NCBI GenBank assembly: GCA_036405515.1
Contig: DASWXM010000021.1
Location: forward strand, 1 to 36,890
Direction: 5' to 3'
DNA from: JASLCR01 sp036405515
GTDB lineage: Bacteria; Patescibacteriota; Saccharimonadia; Saccharimonadales; Saccharimonadaceae
Length of the DNA stretch: 36,890 nucleotides
A model generated the notes under the pieces. The model was given only the letters and a program-made list of their open reading frames with translations, was not told the DNA's origin and did no database searches. The position numbers and the translations under genes were made by a program. Below are positions 7,842 through 16,267 of this stretch, piece by piece. Position 1 is the stretch's first letter. Every line of letters starts with the position of its first letter.

Positions 7842-8733
7842 GCATAAGCATATTGCTGGTTGAGGCATTTACCAGCGATACATAGAGCCCGATGATGGAG
7901 TGTCCATAAAACAGAGCGATGAAAAACCCTACTATGAGCATCGGGCCAAATGGCACGTGTGTCTTGCGGGACATTTTCTTAGTGACAAGTCCGGGTAGTA
8001 CCACCAGTAAGCCAAGGAAGTTCGCAAGAAAGAGCGTCAAAAATGCCAATGTCCAATCGCCAAGCAGCAACCCAAGCGCCAAGCCTAGCTTTACATCGCC
8101 AAATCCTACCCATGCTCCACGAGAAACGAGCCAAAGCAGCAGATACAGACCACCAAGCAGCATTACCGCACCAACTGTTGAGCCCAGCGCAGTCAATGGT
8201 TCAGCAGCCGTCCAGATCTGCCAGACGGCAACAATAAGAGATAAGCCAATAAGCGGGAACATTATCTTATCTGGAAGCAAAAACCACTTTGCATCATACG
8301 CGAGCAAAATCATCATCATGACGAGTATTACTGCCCAGATAACAAGAAGAGGCCATGATTCGACGCCATACGAAGTTACCCAGTGATGATAAAAAGCGAC
8401 AAACACCGCAGCAGTACCAATCTCCATCAGCGGCTCAAACCACCCGATAGACTTTTTACAGTAGCGACACTTTCCGCCCGTACTCAACCAGCTTACCAGT
8501 GGCAAGAGGTCATACCAGGCAAGCTCATGATGGCAATGCAGACAACGAGAACGATCGTCTTTTAGCGTATGTTTCGTCAATGGTAAGAGGCGCTTTAATT
8601 CCTTTTTATCGTACTGCTCGCCCTCAGCCTTATCCTCGACAAGCTGGTGTGCCCTGAGACGCCATACCTGAGCGCCAGCAAAGCTGCCCATCACTAACCC
8701 CAAGAACCCTGCCACTACATAAGCAATAATCAT
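7837..8733 (-). CDS. pilD: Prepilin leader peptidase / N-methyltransferase
   Basis: This 298-residue polytopic membrane aspartyl protease cleaves the prepilin leader after glycine and usually methylates the new N-terminus. The N-terminal domain has the two zinc CxxC pairs (C64-C67 and C89-C92) within RCLHCHHELAWYDLLPL and CRYCKKSIGWFEP. Catalytic aspartates are D147 (AYDAKWFLLPDK) and D213 in the GFGD motif. The membrane core has about seven helices. An extra hydrophilic stretch (about residues 30-60) separates the first helix from the zinc motif. The start is the ATG at 8733; a strong Shine-Dalgarno sequence is not evident. It lies between the pilin, from which a terminator hairpin separates it, and the minor pilins. 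It is the only prepilin peptidase in this window. Confidence 0.93.
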   Translation of the reverse strand: MIIAYVVAGFLGLVMGSFAGAQVWRLRAHQLVEDKAEGEQYDKKELKRLLPLTKHTLKDDRSRCLHCHHELAWYDLLPLVSWLSTGGKCRYCKKSIGWFEPLMEIGTAAVFVAFYHHWVTSYGVESWPLLVIWAVILVMMMILLAYDAKWFLLPDKIMFPLIGLSLIVAVWQIWTAAEPLTALGSTVGAVMLLGGLYLLLWLVSRGAWVGFGDVKLGLALGLLLGDWTLAFLTLFLANFLGLLVVLPGLVTKKMSRKTHVPFGPMLIVGFFIALFYGHSIIGLYVSLVNASTSNMLML

Positions 8734-8755
8734 CTATAGTATTCTATCATAAACA

Positions 8756-8783
8756 AATAGAGCGCCGATGAAGGCGCTCTATT
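8756..8783 (-). terminator. Terminator/attenuator between pilin and pilD
   Basis: An 11-base perfect stem (8756-8766 with 8773-8783) has a six-base loop and is followed on the minus strand by TTTGTTTA. It lies 16 bases past the pilin stop codon and inside the otherwise continuous pilus cluster. It would let the pilin be made in excess over the peptidase and minor pilins. Confidence 0.75.
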
Positions 8784-8799
8784 CAGGTAAACTACTCTG

Positions 8800-9306
8800 C
8801 TACGCGTCAGTACAGACGATCGCGTTGCTTGCCTCAAGTCGCACAAGGACAGCAACAGAACGACTAGAGCTACTCTCTGTACCATCACCCGCATCGTTAC
8901 ACTGTGCTCGAAGTGCAATACCGATCACGTCGAGGCTTAGGCCTTCGGTTGCCTCTTCACCCTCACCACCGCCTTTTACGTCCTCACCAGGTTCAAGCCC
9001 AAAATCGTATGAGTTCTCATCTGTTGCATCATACTGATTTAGTTGTTTTACATAATTATTAAGGAAGTCTGTTTTGTCATTAGTACCACCGCTTGCTAAG
9101 TTTGGCAGGCTTCCTCGATGATTACCTCGCCATGTGTTAAACGCCGTTGCTACTGTGTTTGCATCATTCTTGCGTGCTGTGTCTCGCTGGCCACGCTGCA
9201 GTGCCGGCAAGGCAATAAAGATCATCAGGAAGATCAGCGCTGCGATCGCAAGCACCAAGACCACCTCGATAATAGTGAATCCTTTTTCTTGTTTCTGTAC
9301 GTTCAT
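8800..9306 (-). CDS. pilA: Type IV major pilin candidate
   Basis: From the ATG at 9306 this is a 168-residue prepilin. A nine-residue leader KG-type signal is followed by FTIIEVVLVLAIAALIFLMI, with Phe at +1 and Glu at +5. A GTG 15 bases further upstream is in frame but would lie inside the AAGGTGG ribosome binding site, so I prefer the ATG. The next helix (ALPALQRGQRDTARKNDANT) is typical of pilins. The C-terminal domain has two cysteines (AQC near residue 131 and VCTDA at the end), consistent with the disulfide loop of type IV pilins. Being short, having its own promoter (9380-9409) and being followed by a strong terminator all point to the major subunit, unlike the four larger minor pilins downstream. 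Confidence 0.85.
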   Translation of the reverse strand: MNVQKQEKGFTIIEVVLVLAIAALIFLMIFIALPALQRGQRDTARKNDANTVATAFNTWRGNHRGSLPNLASGGTNDKTDFLNNYVKQLNQYDATDENSYDFGLEPGEDVKGGGEGEEATEGLSLDVIGIALRAQCNDAGDGTESSSSRSVAVLVRLEASNAIVCTDA

Positions 9307-9379
9307 ATGAGCTTTTCCCACCTTTCTATGAACTTATTCTATGGCTATTTTGACCGGCAGATGATGCCGCTTATGCCTT

Positions 9380-9409
9380 AATATACTCTACCGCCTCGTA
9401 TCTTGTCCA
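9380..9409 (-). promoter_or_regulatory. Promoter candidate for the major pilin
   Basis: On the minus strand TGGACA (9404-9409), an 18-base spacer and TATATT (9380-9385) lie in the gap after pilC. A leader of about 65-70 bases follows, containing a small CGGCA/TGCCG hairpin and the AAGGTGG ribosome binding site. Confidence 0.5.
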
Positions 9410-9412
9410 GTC

Positions 9413-10624
9413 TTATAGACCGACATTGTTGACCAGGCCGTAGATCGGCAGCAGAATCGCTCCCACGAGACCACCGGCGATCACCGCCATCACCACCATG
9501 AGTAGTGGCTCAATCGCGGTCGAGAGTGACTTAATCTCTTCATCGAGCTCGTCTTCGTATACCTGCGCCGCTTTGCCAAGCATTTCGTCAATCTTGCCTG
9601 ACTTTTCACCGATACTGATCATCTGAGGCACAAATGGCAGTATATAGTCTTCTGACTTCAATGAGTCAGACAGCGCTTTACCACCCTTTACCTTTTCCGC
9701 GGCATTGAGCACTGATTTCTCAACCATCGTATTGTTCACCGCCTGGCCAGTGATCCTGAGCATATCCAGCATAGGTACACCAGTGTTGAGCAGTGTCTGT
9801 CCCGTACGTGAAAGACGCGCCATGTACAGCTTGCGGAACATCGCACCAAACAGCGGGACATTCAGTTTAACCGTATCTTTGGTCTTGATCCCAGTTTCTG
9901 TCCTGAAGTAGTTTCTGAGATATACAACCAAAGCAATTATCGCCAGTATCACCGCCCAGCCGTAGTGCACAAGGAAGTTGGCGGCGCTCACCATCACCTG
10001 AGTAATAAATGGCAAGGACTGATTGAGGTCTTCGTAGAGTTTCTCCACCTGAGGCACCACGACGATCAACATAAATATGACAACTGCCGCAATAACGCCA
10101 AGCACGATCAATGGATAGACCATCGCACCACGAATCTTGCTCATCATCGCCGCATCTTTCTCCTGCTGAGTAGCAATCTGCCGCAAGGCACCATCAAGAG
10201 TTCCAGAGGCCTCGCCAGCTTTTACGAGCGCCAGGAAAACGTTACTGAAAACATCCGGGTGTTTCGAAAACGAATCGGCAAGTGATTTGCCTCCCTCAAC
10301 CGAACTAATAATATCTTCTACAACCGCCTGGAGCTTTTTATTCTCCGTCTGCTCAAGTACCGTATGCAAGCTCTGCGACAGAGGCAAGCCCGCACCGATC
10401 AGTGTCGAAAGCTGACGCGTAAAGACAACCTTGTCTTTTACCGTGATACGTCCCGTCAGTTTGGCAAGTATACTGCCGCTCTCGTCAACTTCTTTGATAG
10501 TGCGCGGCGTGAAACCTTGTGCAAGCAGAAGCTTGGCAGCAGCATTTTCACTATCTGCCTGCACAGTCGCTTTGACAATATTGCCAGTCGCTGTGTCCTT
10601 CGCTTCGTAGCTAAACCGTTTCAC
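9413..10624 (-). CDS. pilC: Type IV pilus inner-membrane platform protein
   Basis: This 403-residue protein has two tandem T2SSF domains (about residues 68-190 and 270-393). Each has the QLSTLIGAGLPL- or TLLNTGVPMLD-type helix and GEASGTLD / GEKSGKIDE signature. Membrane helices lie near residues 170-190, 215-237 and 375-395. It is the membrane platform that couples the PilB and PilT motors to pilin insertion or removal. The GTG start at 10624 is preceded by a GAGG ribosome binding site about eight bases away. It lies six bases after the pilT stop codon on the same transcript. The length equals that of typical PilC/GspF proteins. Confidence 0.95.
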   Translation of the reverse strand: MKRFSYEAKDTATGNIVKATVQADSENAAAKLLLAQGFTPRTIKEVDESGSILAKLTGRITVKDKVVFTRQLSTLIGAGLPLSQSLHTVLEQTENKKLQAVVEDIISSVEGGKSLADSFSKHPDVFSNVFLALVKAGEASGTLDGALRQIATQQEKDAAMMSKIRGAMVYPLIVLGVIAAVVIFMLIVVVPQVEKLYEDLNQSLPFITQVMVSAANFLVHYGWAVILAIIALVVYLRNYFRTETGIKTKDTVKLNVPLFGAMFRKLYMARLSRTGQTLLNTGVPMLDMLRITGQAVNNTMVEKSVLNAAEKVKGGKALSDSLKSEDYILPFVPQMISIGEKSGKIDEMLGKAAQVYEDELDEEIKSLSTAIEPLLMVVMAVIAGGLVGAILLPIYGLVNNVGL

Positions 10625-10630
10625 GAGCTG

Positions 10631-11701
10631 TTATCCTCTCATCATTCGTTCAAATTCTGTCAAATCAACTGCATAGTTTCGCGCTTCGTCATAGGTAACC
10701 GTACCCGCCTGCACAAGTGCTGCGAGTGTGCGGTCCATCGTTTGCATACCTTGGTCGGCACCCGTCTGAATGACCGCATCGAGCTGATGGCTTTTACCTT
10801 CACGAATGATATTTCGGACGGCTGGATTGGCGATCAACACCTCTGCCGCCACTACTCGCCCACCGCCGATAGCCGGAACCAGACGCTGCGAACAAATCGC
10901 CATCAAAATATTGGCAAGCTGGGCACGAATCTGTGGCTGTTGGTGCGGCGGGAAGACGTCGATCATACGGTCGATCGACTGTGCCGCACTATTGGTGTGA
11001 AGTGTCGCAAACACAAGGTGTCCGGTCTCAGCGATCGTAATCGCTGCCGAAATTGTCTCGAGGTCACGCATCTCACCGATCAACACAACATCTGGGTCCT
11101 GACGAAGAGAGCTACGGAGCGCTGCCGAGAAACTATAGGTGTCATAGTGCACCTCACGCTGCACCACGACTGATTTCTTTGACTTGTGCGTAAACTCAAT
11201 CGGATCTTCGATGGTGATAATATGATCTGAACGCTCGGTGTTGATCTTGTCTACCAAGGCCGCAAGTGTAGTGGACTTGCCGCTACCAGTCGGGCCAGTT
11301 ACCAATACTAATCCTCGGGGGTAATCGGCAAAGTTCATCACAACCGGCGGCATACCAAGCTCGGTGACATTCTTGATTTCGTTAGGGATCAAACGAAGCG
11401 CAGCCGCAAGATTACCACGCTCATGAAAAGCATTTACACGGAAGCGACCGAGGTTACCGAACGCAAAGGAAAAGTCGAACTCTTTGTCTTTGGCGAGAAT
11501 CTGCTGCTGGTCCTGGTCTAGAATCGAATTAACTAGCATCTCCACCTTTTGCTCATCAAGGGCGTCGTACCCTGTCACTGGAACCAATGAGCCATCAACA
11601 CGAAGCATTGGAGGCAAACCAACCTGCAAGTGAAGGTCAGACGCACGTTTCTTTACTACCTCTTCGAGTAGTAGTTCGATTCTCAGCTCTTGATTGTTCA
11701 T
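10631..11701 (-). CDS. pilT: Pilus retraction ATPase
   Basis: This 356-residue hexameric ATPase depolymerises the pilus. It has an N-terminal PAS-like domain (about 1-100) and the Walker A GPTGSGKS at residues 136-143. The Asp-box and Walker B region DPDVVLIGEMRD and the His-box HLVFATLHTNSA follow. The C-terminal segment AVRNIIREGK corresponds to the AIRNLIRE motif that marks PilT and is needed for retraction in well-studied homologues. A Shine-Dalgarno AAAGGG precedes the ATG. It sits 19 bases after pilB and six before pilC. Having both an extension and a retraction motor implies dynamic pili, which suits host attachment or twitching. Confidence 0.95.
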   Translation of the reverse strand: MNNQELRIELLLEEVVKKRASDLHLQVGLPPMLRVDGSLVPVTGYDALDEQKVEMLVNSILDQDQQQILAKDKEFDFSFAFGNLGRFRVNAFHERGNLAAALRLIPNEIKNVTELGMPPVVMNFADYPRGLVLVTGPTGSGKSTTLAALVDKINTERSDHIITIEDPIEFTHKSKKSVVVQREVHYDTYSFSAALRSSLRQDPDVVLIGEMRDLETISAAITIAETGHLVFATLHTNSAAQSIDRMIDVFPPHQQPQIRAQLANILMAICSQRLVPAIGGGRVVAAEVLIANPAVRNIIREGKSHQLDAVIQTGADQGMQTMDRTLAALVQAGTVTYDEARNYAVDLTEFERMMRG

Positions 11702-11720
11702 GTTGCCCTTTCCCTTTTAT

Positions 11721-13484
11721 TTAGGCGGTATCCGCCGCGACACGGTTAACTTCCTCTAATGTTGTGAGTCCTTGTAAAGCCTTGAGGTATCCGTCCTGAC
11801 GCATCGTTATCATGCCTTGTTCGACCGCCTTACGCTGGATTTCAGCGCTTGTTGCTTGCTTGACGACAAGATTCTGGATCTCTTCCGTGACATCCATCAC
11901 CTCGTACAATCCTGCACGACCTGAATATCCATGTGGACTCTGAGGAGTGTCTCGCCCCTTGACTAAAGTATAAGCATTTTGCCCCGCAAGTGGCAAGTCC
12001 TGATAGCCCAGATCATTTGAGATTTGCACCGCCTCTTCCTTTGTCTTTGGCAAAAGATGGCCGATCGTAGCGGTAATATTCTGTGTTTCGATAGGAGTTG
12101 AGCTATACGTATCACGGCGCTTTGCCACGCGGCGGACAAGACGCTGTCCGATGATAGTATTTACCGTACTAGCAATCAGGAATGGCTCGATTCCCATGTC
12201 GAGCAGACGCGGCAACACACCAGCAGCAGAATTGGTGTGAAGTGTTGAGAATACCAAGTGTCCGGTCAGCGCCGCCTGTACGGCCAGATTTGCCGTCTCC
12301 GAGTCACGAATCTCACCCACCATCACGATATCTGGGTCCTGACGCAAGATAGAGCGCAGTCCACTTGCGAACGTTAGTCCTACCTCTGCATTTACCTGAA
12401 TCTGATTGACGCCCTGCATCTTGTATTCGACCGGGTCTTCCAGCGTCACGATATTGACAGAGTCGTCTTTGATTTCTTTGATAAGCGCATATAGACTAGT
12501 CGACTTACCACTACCTGTCGGACCTGAAGTTAGAATCATACCATTTGGCCGCTTCACACCTTTTCGGATAGCCCGAAGTGCACGCCCCGCATAGCCCATC
12601 TCCTCAAGATCAAAGCTGTTGCCGGATTTATCGAGTAGACGAATAACTACCTGCTCACCCCAAACAACCGGGCTGATCGCGATACGGAGGTCAACATCTT
12701 TGTCGGCAACATGGATAGCAAACTGTCCGTCCTGTGGAGTACGGTGCTCATCGATTTTGAGACTGGCAAGAATCTTAATACGGCTCACGAGTGCTGGCTC
12801 AATTGACTTCGGTAGTTTCATTACTTCACGAAGGACACCATCTACACGGCAGCGAATAAGCAACATTGATTCGAGTGGTTCAATATGGATATCACTTGCT
12901 CTAGCTTTTACTGCATATTCCAAGATAGTGCTAAGCGCACGACTAATCGGTGAGTCTTGCACGATAGTTTTGATATTTGCATTGCTCTCTTGCTTTGACT
13001 CTTCCTCTGACTGCTCGGCAGCAACATCAACGCTCGAAAGGTCGGTCTTGTACTGGTCAAGGACATGACGTATGCCTTCCTCTGATGCCATAAATACTTT
13101 TAGCGGACGCTGGATAAGGTTCGACAAGTAGTCTACTGCTTGCACGTTATTCGCATCGATCATCGCGACTGCGAGACGATTCTGCACTTCCGCAAGTGGC
13201 ACTGCCATGAACCGTTCGGCGATGTCCTCAGGAAGCAAACTAAGAATTTGCTCGTTGATCAAAGAATTGCGCAAGTTTACATAGGGTACACCCGATACTT
13301 GAGCTGTTGCGTGAGTTAATAGCTCCTCATCGACAGCGCCTTTCTCAATCAGTAGACCAATAATTGATTTACCGCTCTTGCTCGCTTCCTCGCGTGTTGC
13401 AGTAATTACCTGGCCCTCAAGAAGACCCTCGCTTACAAGAGTGTCGAGAAGCTTATCTTGGAGCTCGTCGGTTAATAATGCCAC
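11721..13484 (-). CDS. pilB: Pilus extension ATPase, without the zinc tetracysteine motif
   Basis: This 587-residue assembly motor has a GspE/PilB N-terminal domain (about residues 37-145), a linker rich in Glu and Ser, and the ATPase domain. The ATPase shows Walker A GPTGSGKS (321-328), DPDIVMVGEIRD (about 383-394) and HLVFSTLHTNSA. Between QRLVRR and GYSGRAGLYEV, where most PilB/GspE proteins carry two CxxC pairs that bind zinc, this protein has a roughly 75-residue insert with no cysteine at all. The only cysteine I see in the protein is near residue 212. The GTG start at 13484 follows a GAGG ribosome binding site. It is the first of the B-T-C motor genes, 11 bases after the small membrane gene. 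Confidence 0.95.
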   Translation of the reverse strand: MALLTDELQDKLLDTLVSEGLLEGQVITATREEASKSGKSIIGLLIEKGAVDEELLTHATAQVSGVPYVNLRNSLINEQILSLLPEDIAERFMAVPLAEVQNRLAVAMIDANNVQAVDYLSNLIQRPLKVFMASEEGIRHVLDQYKTDLSSVDVAAEQSEEESKQESNANIKTIVQDSPISRALSTILEYAVKARASDIHIEPLESMLLIRCRVDGVLREVMKLPKSIEPALVSRIKILASLKIDEHRTPQDGQFAIHVADKDVDLRIAISPVVWGEQVVIRLLDKSGNSFDLEEMGYAGRALRAIRKGVKRPNGMILTSGPTGSGKSTSLYALIKEIKDDSVNIVTLEDPVEYKMQGVNQIQVNAEVGLTFASGLRSILRQDPDIVMVGEIRDSETANLAVQAALTGHLVFSTLHTNSAAGVLPRLLDMGIEPFLIASTVNTIIGQRLVRRVAKRRDTYSSTPIETQNITATIGHLLPKTKEEAVQISNDLGYQDLPLAGQNAYTLVKGRDTPQSPHGYSGRAGLYEVMDVTEEIQNLVVKQATSAEIQRKAVEQGMITMRQDGYLKALQGLTTLEEVNRVAADTA

Positions 13485-13495
13485 GTATAGCCTCG

Positions 13496-13723
13496 CTATT
13501 CATTTGTTTCGCCGATCGTGACATCGACAGTTGGGTTGATAGCGTTTTTATTGAAGATTTTTGGATCAGGCTCCGCAACATCTGCAGAATACTTCTCAAT
13601 TGTTTTTACCTTTACAGGATCGTCCGGGAGCTTTAGGCCAGGAATCGCACTGACAAGTCCATACGCGACAGCGGCGCTTACCGCGACGACGAGGATGACC
13701 AGTGCTATATCAGTCTTTTTCAT
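13496..13723 (-). CDS. Small single-pass membrane protein in the pilus operon
   Basis: This 75-residue protein has one N-terminal hydrophobic helix (about residues 6-28) after a MKKTD start, and a 45-residue polar tail that would lie outside the membrane. I do not recognise a family. It occupies the position that pilP takes in Gram-negative pilMNOPQ operons, but there is no lipobox cysteine and no PilP-like domain. Its ATG overlaps the TAA of pilO (TAATG), so translation is coupled, and pilB follows after 11 bases. That placement makes a role in the inner-membrane alignment complex likely. It could be a lineage-specific pilus component. Confidence 0.7.
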   Translation of the reverse strand: MKKTDIALVILVVAVSAAVAYGLVSAIPGLKLPDDPVKVKTIEKYSADVAEPDPKIFNKNAINPTVDVTIGETNE

Positions 13724-14448
13724 TATTTATTACCTGCCTTTTTTGTTGTCGAGCCACTCGATGAAGGTCGAATCGACTCTTCTTTTAGCTCAACCTTAAC
13801 TTCTGGTGCATAATACGCTACCCCAGTAACCGTCAGCGTAATAGCGCCTGACTGCTGCTCAACAACAACCTGCTGTGGTGAGAATACCCTGATTGACCGC
13901 TCTAAATTGCGCAGTACTTCTATGATACTGTTCGTACTCGACGCACTGACTTTGAATGAAAATTCTATCTCACTCGTGCCTGAGGTGCTCGTGCCTTCTT
14001 CATCACTTATCTCGCCAGGATTTAGAGACTCAATTCTCACGCCAGGTACGTTGAGTAGTTTTTGCTTCAATGACGCGCCAAGTGCCTCGGTATTTGGCTG
14101 GGCAGGCAGTGCATCTAGTACCACAGATAGCGGCTCCGCTTGGTCCAGTTTTTTCGTATCAAGCAGCGCTTGGCTGGTGTTCCGCTCGCGAATTGATGCC
14201 CTAAGCCGTTCAACTACTTCATTGTTACTTTTTAGATTTGCCGCTGTCTCACCTTTTTTAGCAAGGATACGTTGATTGAACACTAGTCGCTCAACGATTG
14301 AACTAGATAGCACCATGGCAATCGCCACGATAGCCGATGCAATCGCTACCCATGTAAACATTGTCTTGCCAGTATTTTCAATCTGCTGGCGCTTACGTAG
14401 TGAAACGTTCGCAGTACTGGCTGGACCGTTATTTTGTTCTGTTGGCAT
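13723..14448 (-). CDS. pilO: PilO-like alignment-complex protein
   Basis: This 241-residue protein has a cytoplasmic N-terminus of about 28 residues and one membrane helix (about 29-50). An extracytoplasmic coiled coil (about 55-95) and a small alpha/beta domain (about 105-210) follow. The tail is Ser/Lys-rich. Sequence similarity to PilO is weak by eye. The call rests on topology, size and position between pilN and the motor genes. In known systems PilO dimerises with PilN and links PilM to the rest of the pilus machine. The ATG overlaps the pilN stop as TAATG. Confidence 0.75.
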   Translation of the reverse strand: MPTEQNNGPASTANVSLRKRQQIENTGKTMFTWVAIASAIVAIAMVLSSSIVERLVFNQRILAKKGETAANLKSNNEVVERLRASIRERNTSQALLDTKKLDQAEPLSVVLDALPAQPNTEALGASLKQKLLNVPGVRIESLNPGEISDEEGTSTSGTSEIEFSFKVSASSTNSIIEVLRNLERSIRVFSPQQVVVEQQSGAITLTVTGVAYYAPEVKVELKEESIRPSSSGSTTKKAGNK

Positions 14449-15170
14449 TACTGGTTCTCCTTTGGAGTTGCTCCATCGGTGAAGAGTGTATTCGGTACAC
14501 CCTTCTTTGAGTCGGTTGCGTTTTGCTTTTTAGGAGTGACGATCTCACCACTAGCAAAGTCTGGCTGGAATATCTCCGGCGCATAGACAAAACTTAAAGT
14601 AAAGCGTAGTACTGACTGACCTTCACTATTTTCGCCAAAACTACGATCAGAGTCTTGGATATCGCTCGCCACATTAACTGTCTTCTTTTGACCGTCCTGA
14701 GTGTAGACATACTGAGTCGCAGCAAGTGTCTTTTTGAACACCTCGAGTGCTTCAAAATCGTTCTTAGCTGATGCCTCAAGCGTGATAGTGTCTTCTTCGA
14801 CATTCAAGCTTGTCTTTGAAAACTGCACGGTATTTACCCCGTTTGGCGCAATTTTACTCAAAAGTGCAAATAACTTCGAGGTAAGCAGCTTGTCTTCATG
14901 AGTTGTCTGTAGCTGGTCAAGCTGGCTCTGGATTGTCAGCATTTCCGACAATCCTTCGACAGATTGTAGCTTCTTGCTGCCGTCATCGATCTCACGGTCA
15001 AGACTCCAATTCGCGATACCTTGCACGCCAAATGTATACGCGCTTAGCGCTACCACGATGCCACCAGCTATCATTGATAGCAAAATCGCTCCCGATACTA
15101 CCATCGAACGCATGCGACGAGCTTTAATGAGCTCGAGTTTTACATCAGGAACAAGATTAATCTCGATCAT
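14448..15170 (-). CDS. pilN: PilN-like alignment-complex protein
   Basis: This 240-residue protein starts MIEINLVPD. The INLVP motif is the conserved PilN peptide that inserts into the groove of PilM. A short basic cytoplasmic stretch precedes one membrane helix (about residues 24-48). A coiled coil and a mixed alpha/beta domain follow, with a polar C-terminal tail. The gene start overlaps the pilM stop as TAATG, matching the known PilM-PilN pairing. Compared with well-known PilN proteins of about 190 residues, it has an extended C-terminus containing QNATDSKKG-type low-complexity sequence. Confidence 0.85.
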   Translation of the reverse strand: MIEINLVPDVKLELIKARRMRSMVVSGAILLSMIAGGIVVALSAYTFGVQGIANWSLDREIDDGSKKLQSVEGLSEMLTIQSQLDQLQTTHEDKLLTSKLFALLSKIAPNGVNTVQFSKTSLNVEEDTITLEASAKNDFEALEVFKKTLAATQYVYTQDGQKKTVNVASDIQDSDRSFGENSEGQSVLRFTLSFVYAPEIFQPDFASGEIVTPKKQNATDSKKGVPNTLFTDGATPKENQ

Positions 15171-16216
15171 TATGTATTGCTCCGTTCCGCGAGACCTACC
15201 GCAGTTGAGAATTCACTCATAATAGGCAAGAGGTTTTGCTGATTCGTCTGAGATACTTTCACCTTTTGCCATGGATTTGCCACCGCAGTTGCTATGTTTA
15301 CCTTGCTTGCAACATATTCATTCAAACGTGGTACTGTCATGGCGAAACCTGACAGCAACAACCCACCGATCGGAATGTTTGGATACCTGGTCTGGAAGAA
15401 TTTGATAGACTTTACGAGCTCGGAGGTAAAGTTGTCGAGCACGCCTTCTACCGCCCGGTACACCTGGCCTTCCAAGCGGTCTGGTGCAAGACCGAATTTC
15501 AAGATAAATTGTCGAGCCTGCTCATCCTTGATGTTGAGATTTGTCACCGCAGCCTTTACAAGAGTGCTGAGGCCAGTAGGAATTGTGCGGACAAGTCGAG
15601 GCGCATCACCATAGGTGATCGCAATGTCAGTTGAGAGCTCGCCCATATCAATGATCATGCGTGCGTCTGTCACGCCTGCTGGGAGTAGTGAGCGGATCAT
15701 CGCAATAGGATCCGGCTCAGCAGCAATCACATTCAGTCCAAGGCTCTCTATAAATTCGAGTCGGTCTTCGCTATACGACTTTGCCGTACTAGCGAGCAAT
15801 ACTTCCATCTGCTTTGGGTCGTGTAGTGACTGGCCAAGTAGTTTCCAGTCTACCTTTGCATCATCGAGTGACATCGGTATATATTGGTCAATTTGATACT
15901 TAATAGTACTGCGCAGCTCCACTTCGCTCATCTGCGGCACATCGATCACTGTCGTAAATGTTTTTTGCGACGGTAACCCAATCACCACATCACGGTCCTT
16001 GATACCGCTCTGACCAATAGCAGTCATAATCACCTCACCTAAGCGGTGACGTGCTTCCTGGGAGTCACTCGACGTGATCTTCACATCCACAGGAGCATAG
16101 CCATAGTTCTGCAATGTCCAGGAATCCTGGCCAGAGCGCGCCAGCTGTACAACACGCACCGCATTGGTACCAATATCTAGCGCAAAGAAGTTGCCCACAC
16201 TTTTTAGTAATGCCAT
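15170..16216 (-). CDS. pilM: PilM, actin-like pilus assembly ATPase
   Basis: This 348-residue cytoplasmic protein has the actin/FtsA-type fold signatures: FFALDIGTNAVRVVQL (phosphate 1 loop, about residues 11-26), ARMIIDMGELSTDIAI (phosphate 2), and IGGLLLSGFAMTVPRL (adenosine loop). QKTFTTVIDVPQMSEVEL and YQIDQYIPM are characteristic of PilM. It binds the INLVP peptide of PilN and nucleates the inner-membrane complex. A TATAAT box ends eight bases before the ATG, with no ribosome binding site. The main pilus operon (M-N-O-small-B-T-C) thus seems to start with a leaderless mRNA. Coupled TAATG junctions follow. Confidence 0.93.
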   Translation of the reverse strand: MALLKSVGNFFALDIGTNAVRVVQLARSGQDSWTLQNYGYAPVDVKITSSDSQEARHRLGEVIMTAIGQSGIKDRDVVIGLPSQKTFTTVIDVPQMSEVELRSTIKYQIDQYIPMSLDDAKVDWKLLGQSLHDPKQMEVLLASTAKSYSEDRLEFIESLGLNVIAAEPDPIAMIRSLLPAGVTDARMIIDMGELSTDIAITYGDAPRLVRTIPTGLSTLVKAAVTNLNIKDEQARQFILKFGLAPDRLEGQVYRAVEGVLDNFTSELVKSIKFFQTRYPNIPIGGLLLSGFAMTVPRLNEYVASKVNIATAVANPWQKVKVSQTNQQNLLPIMSEFSTAVGLAERSNT

Positions 16217-16224
16217 ATGCCTTC

Positions 16225-16230
16225 ATTATA
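16225..16230 (-). promoter_or_regulatory. -10 box of the main pilus operon
   Basis: TATAAT on the minus strand ends eight bases before the pilM ATG at 16216. It lies in the 51-base gap after the large secreted-protein gene. No ribosome binding site is visible. Confidence 0.6.
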
Positions 16231-16267
16231 CATAAGCACTATCCCTCTCGCAAGGAGATTCTTACAC

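Noticed and set aside
10364..11173. 269-codon plus-strand frame opposite pilC and pilT
   Set aside because: It lies entirely within two well-supported conserved genes on the other strand and shows no domain.
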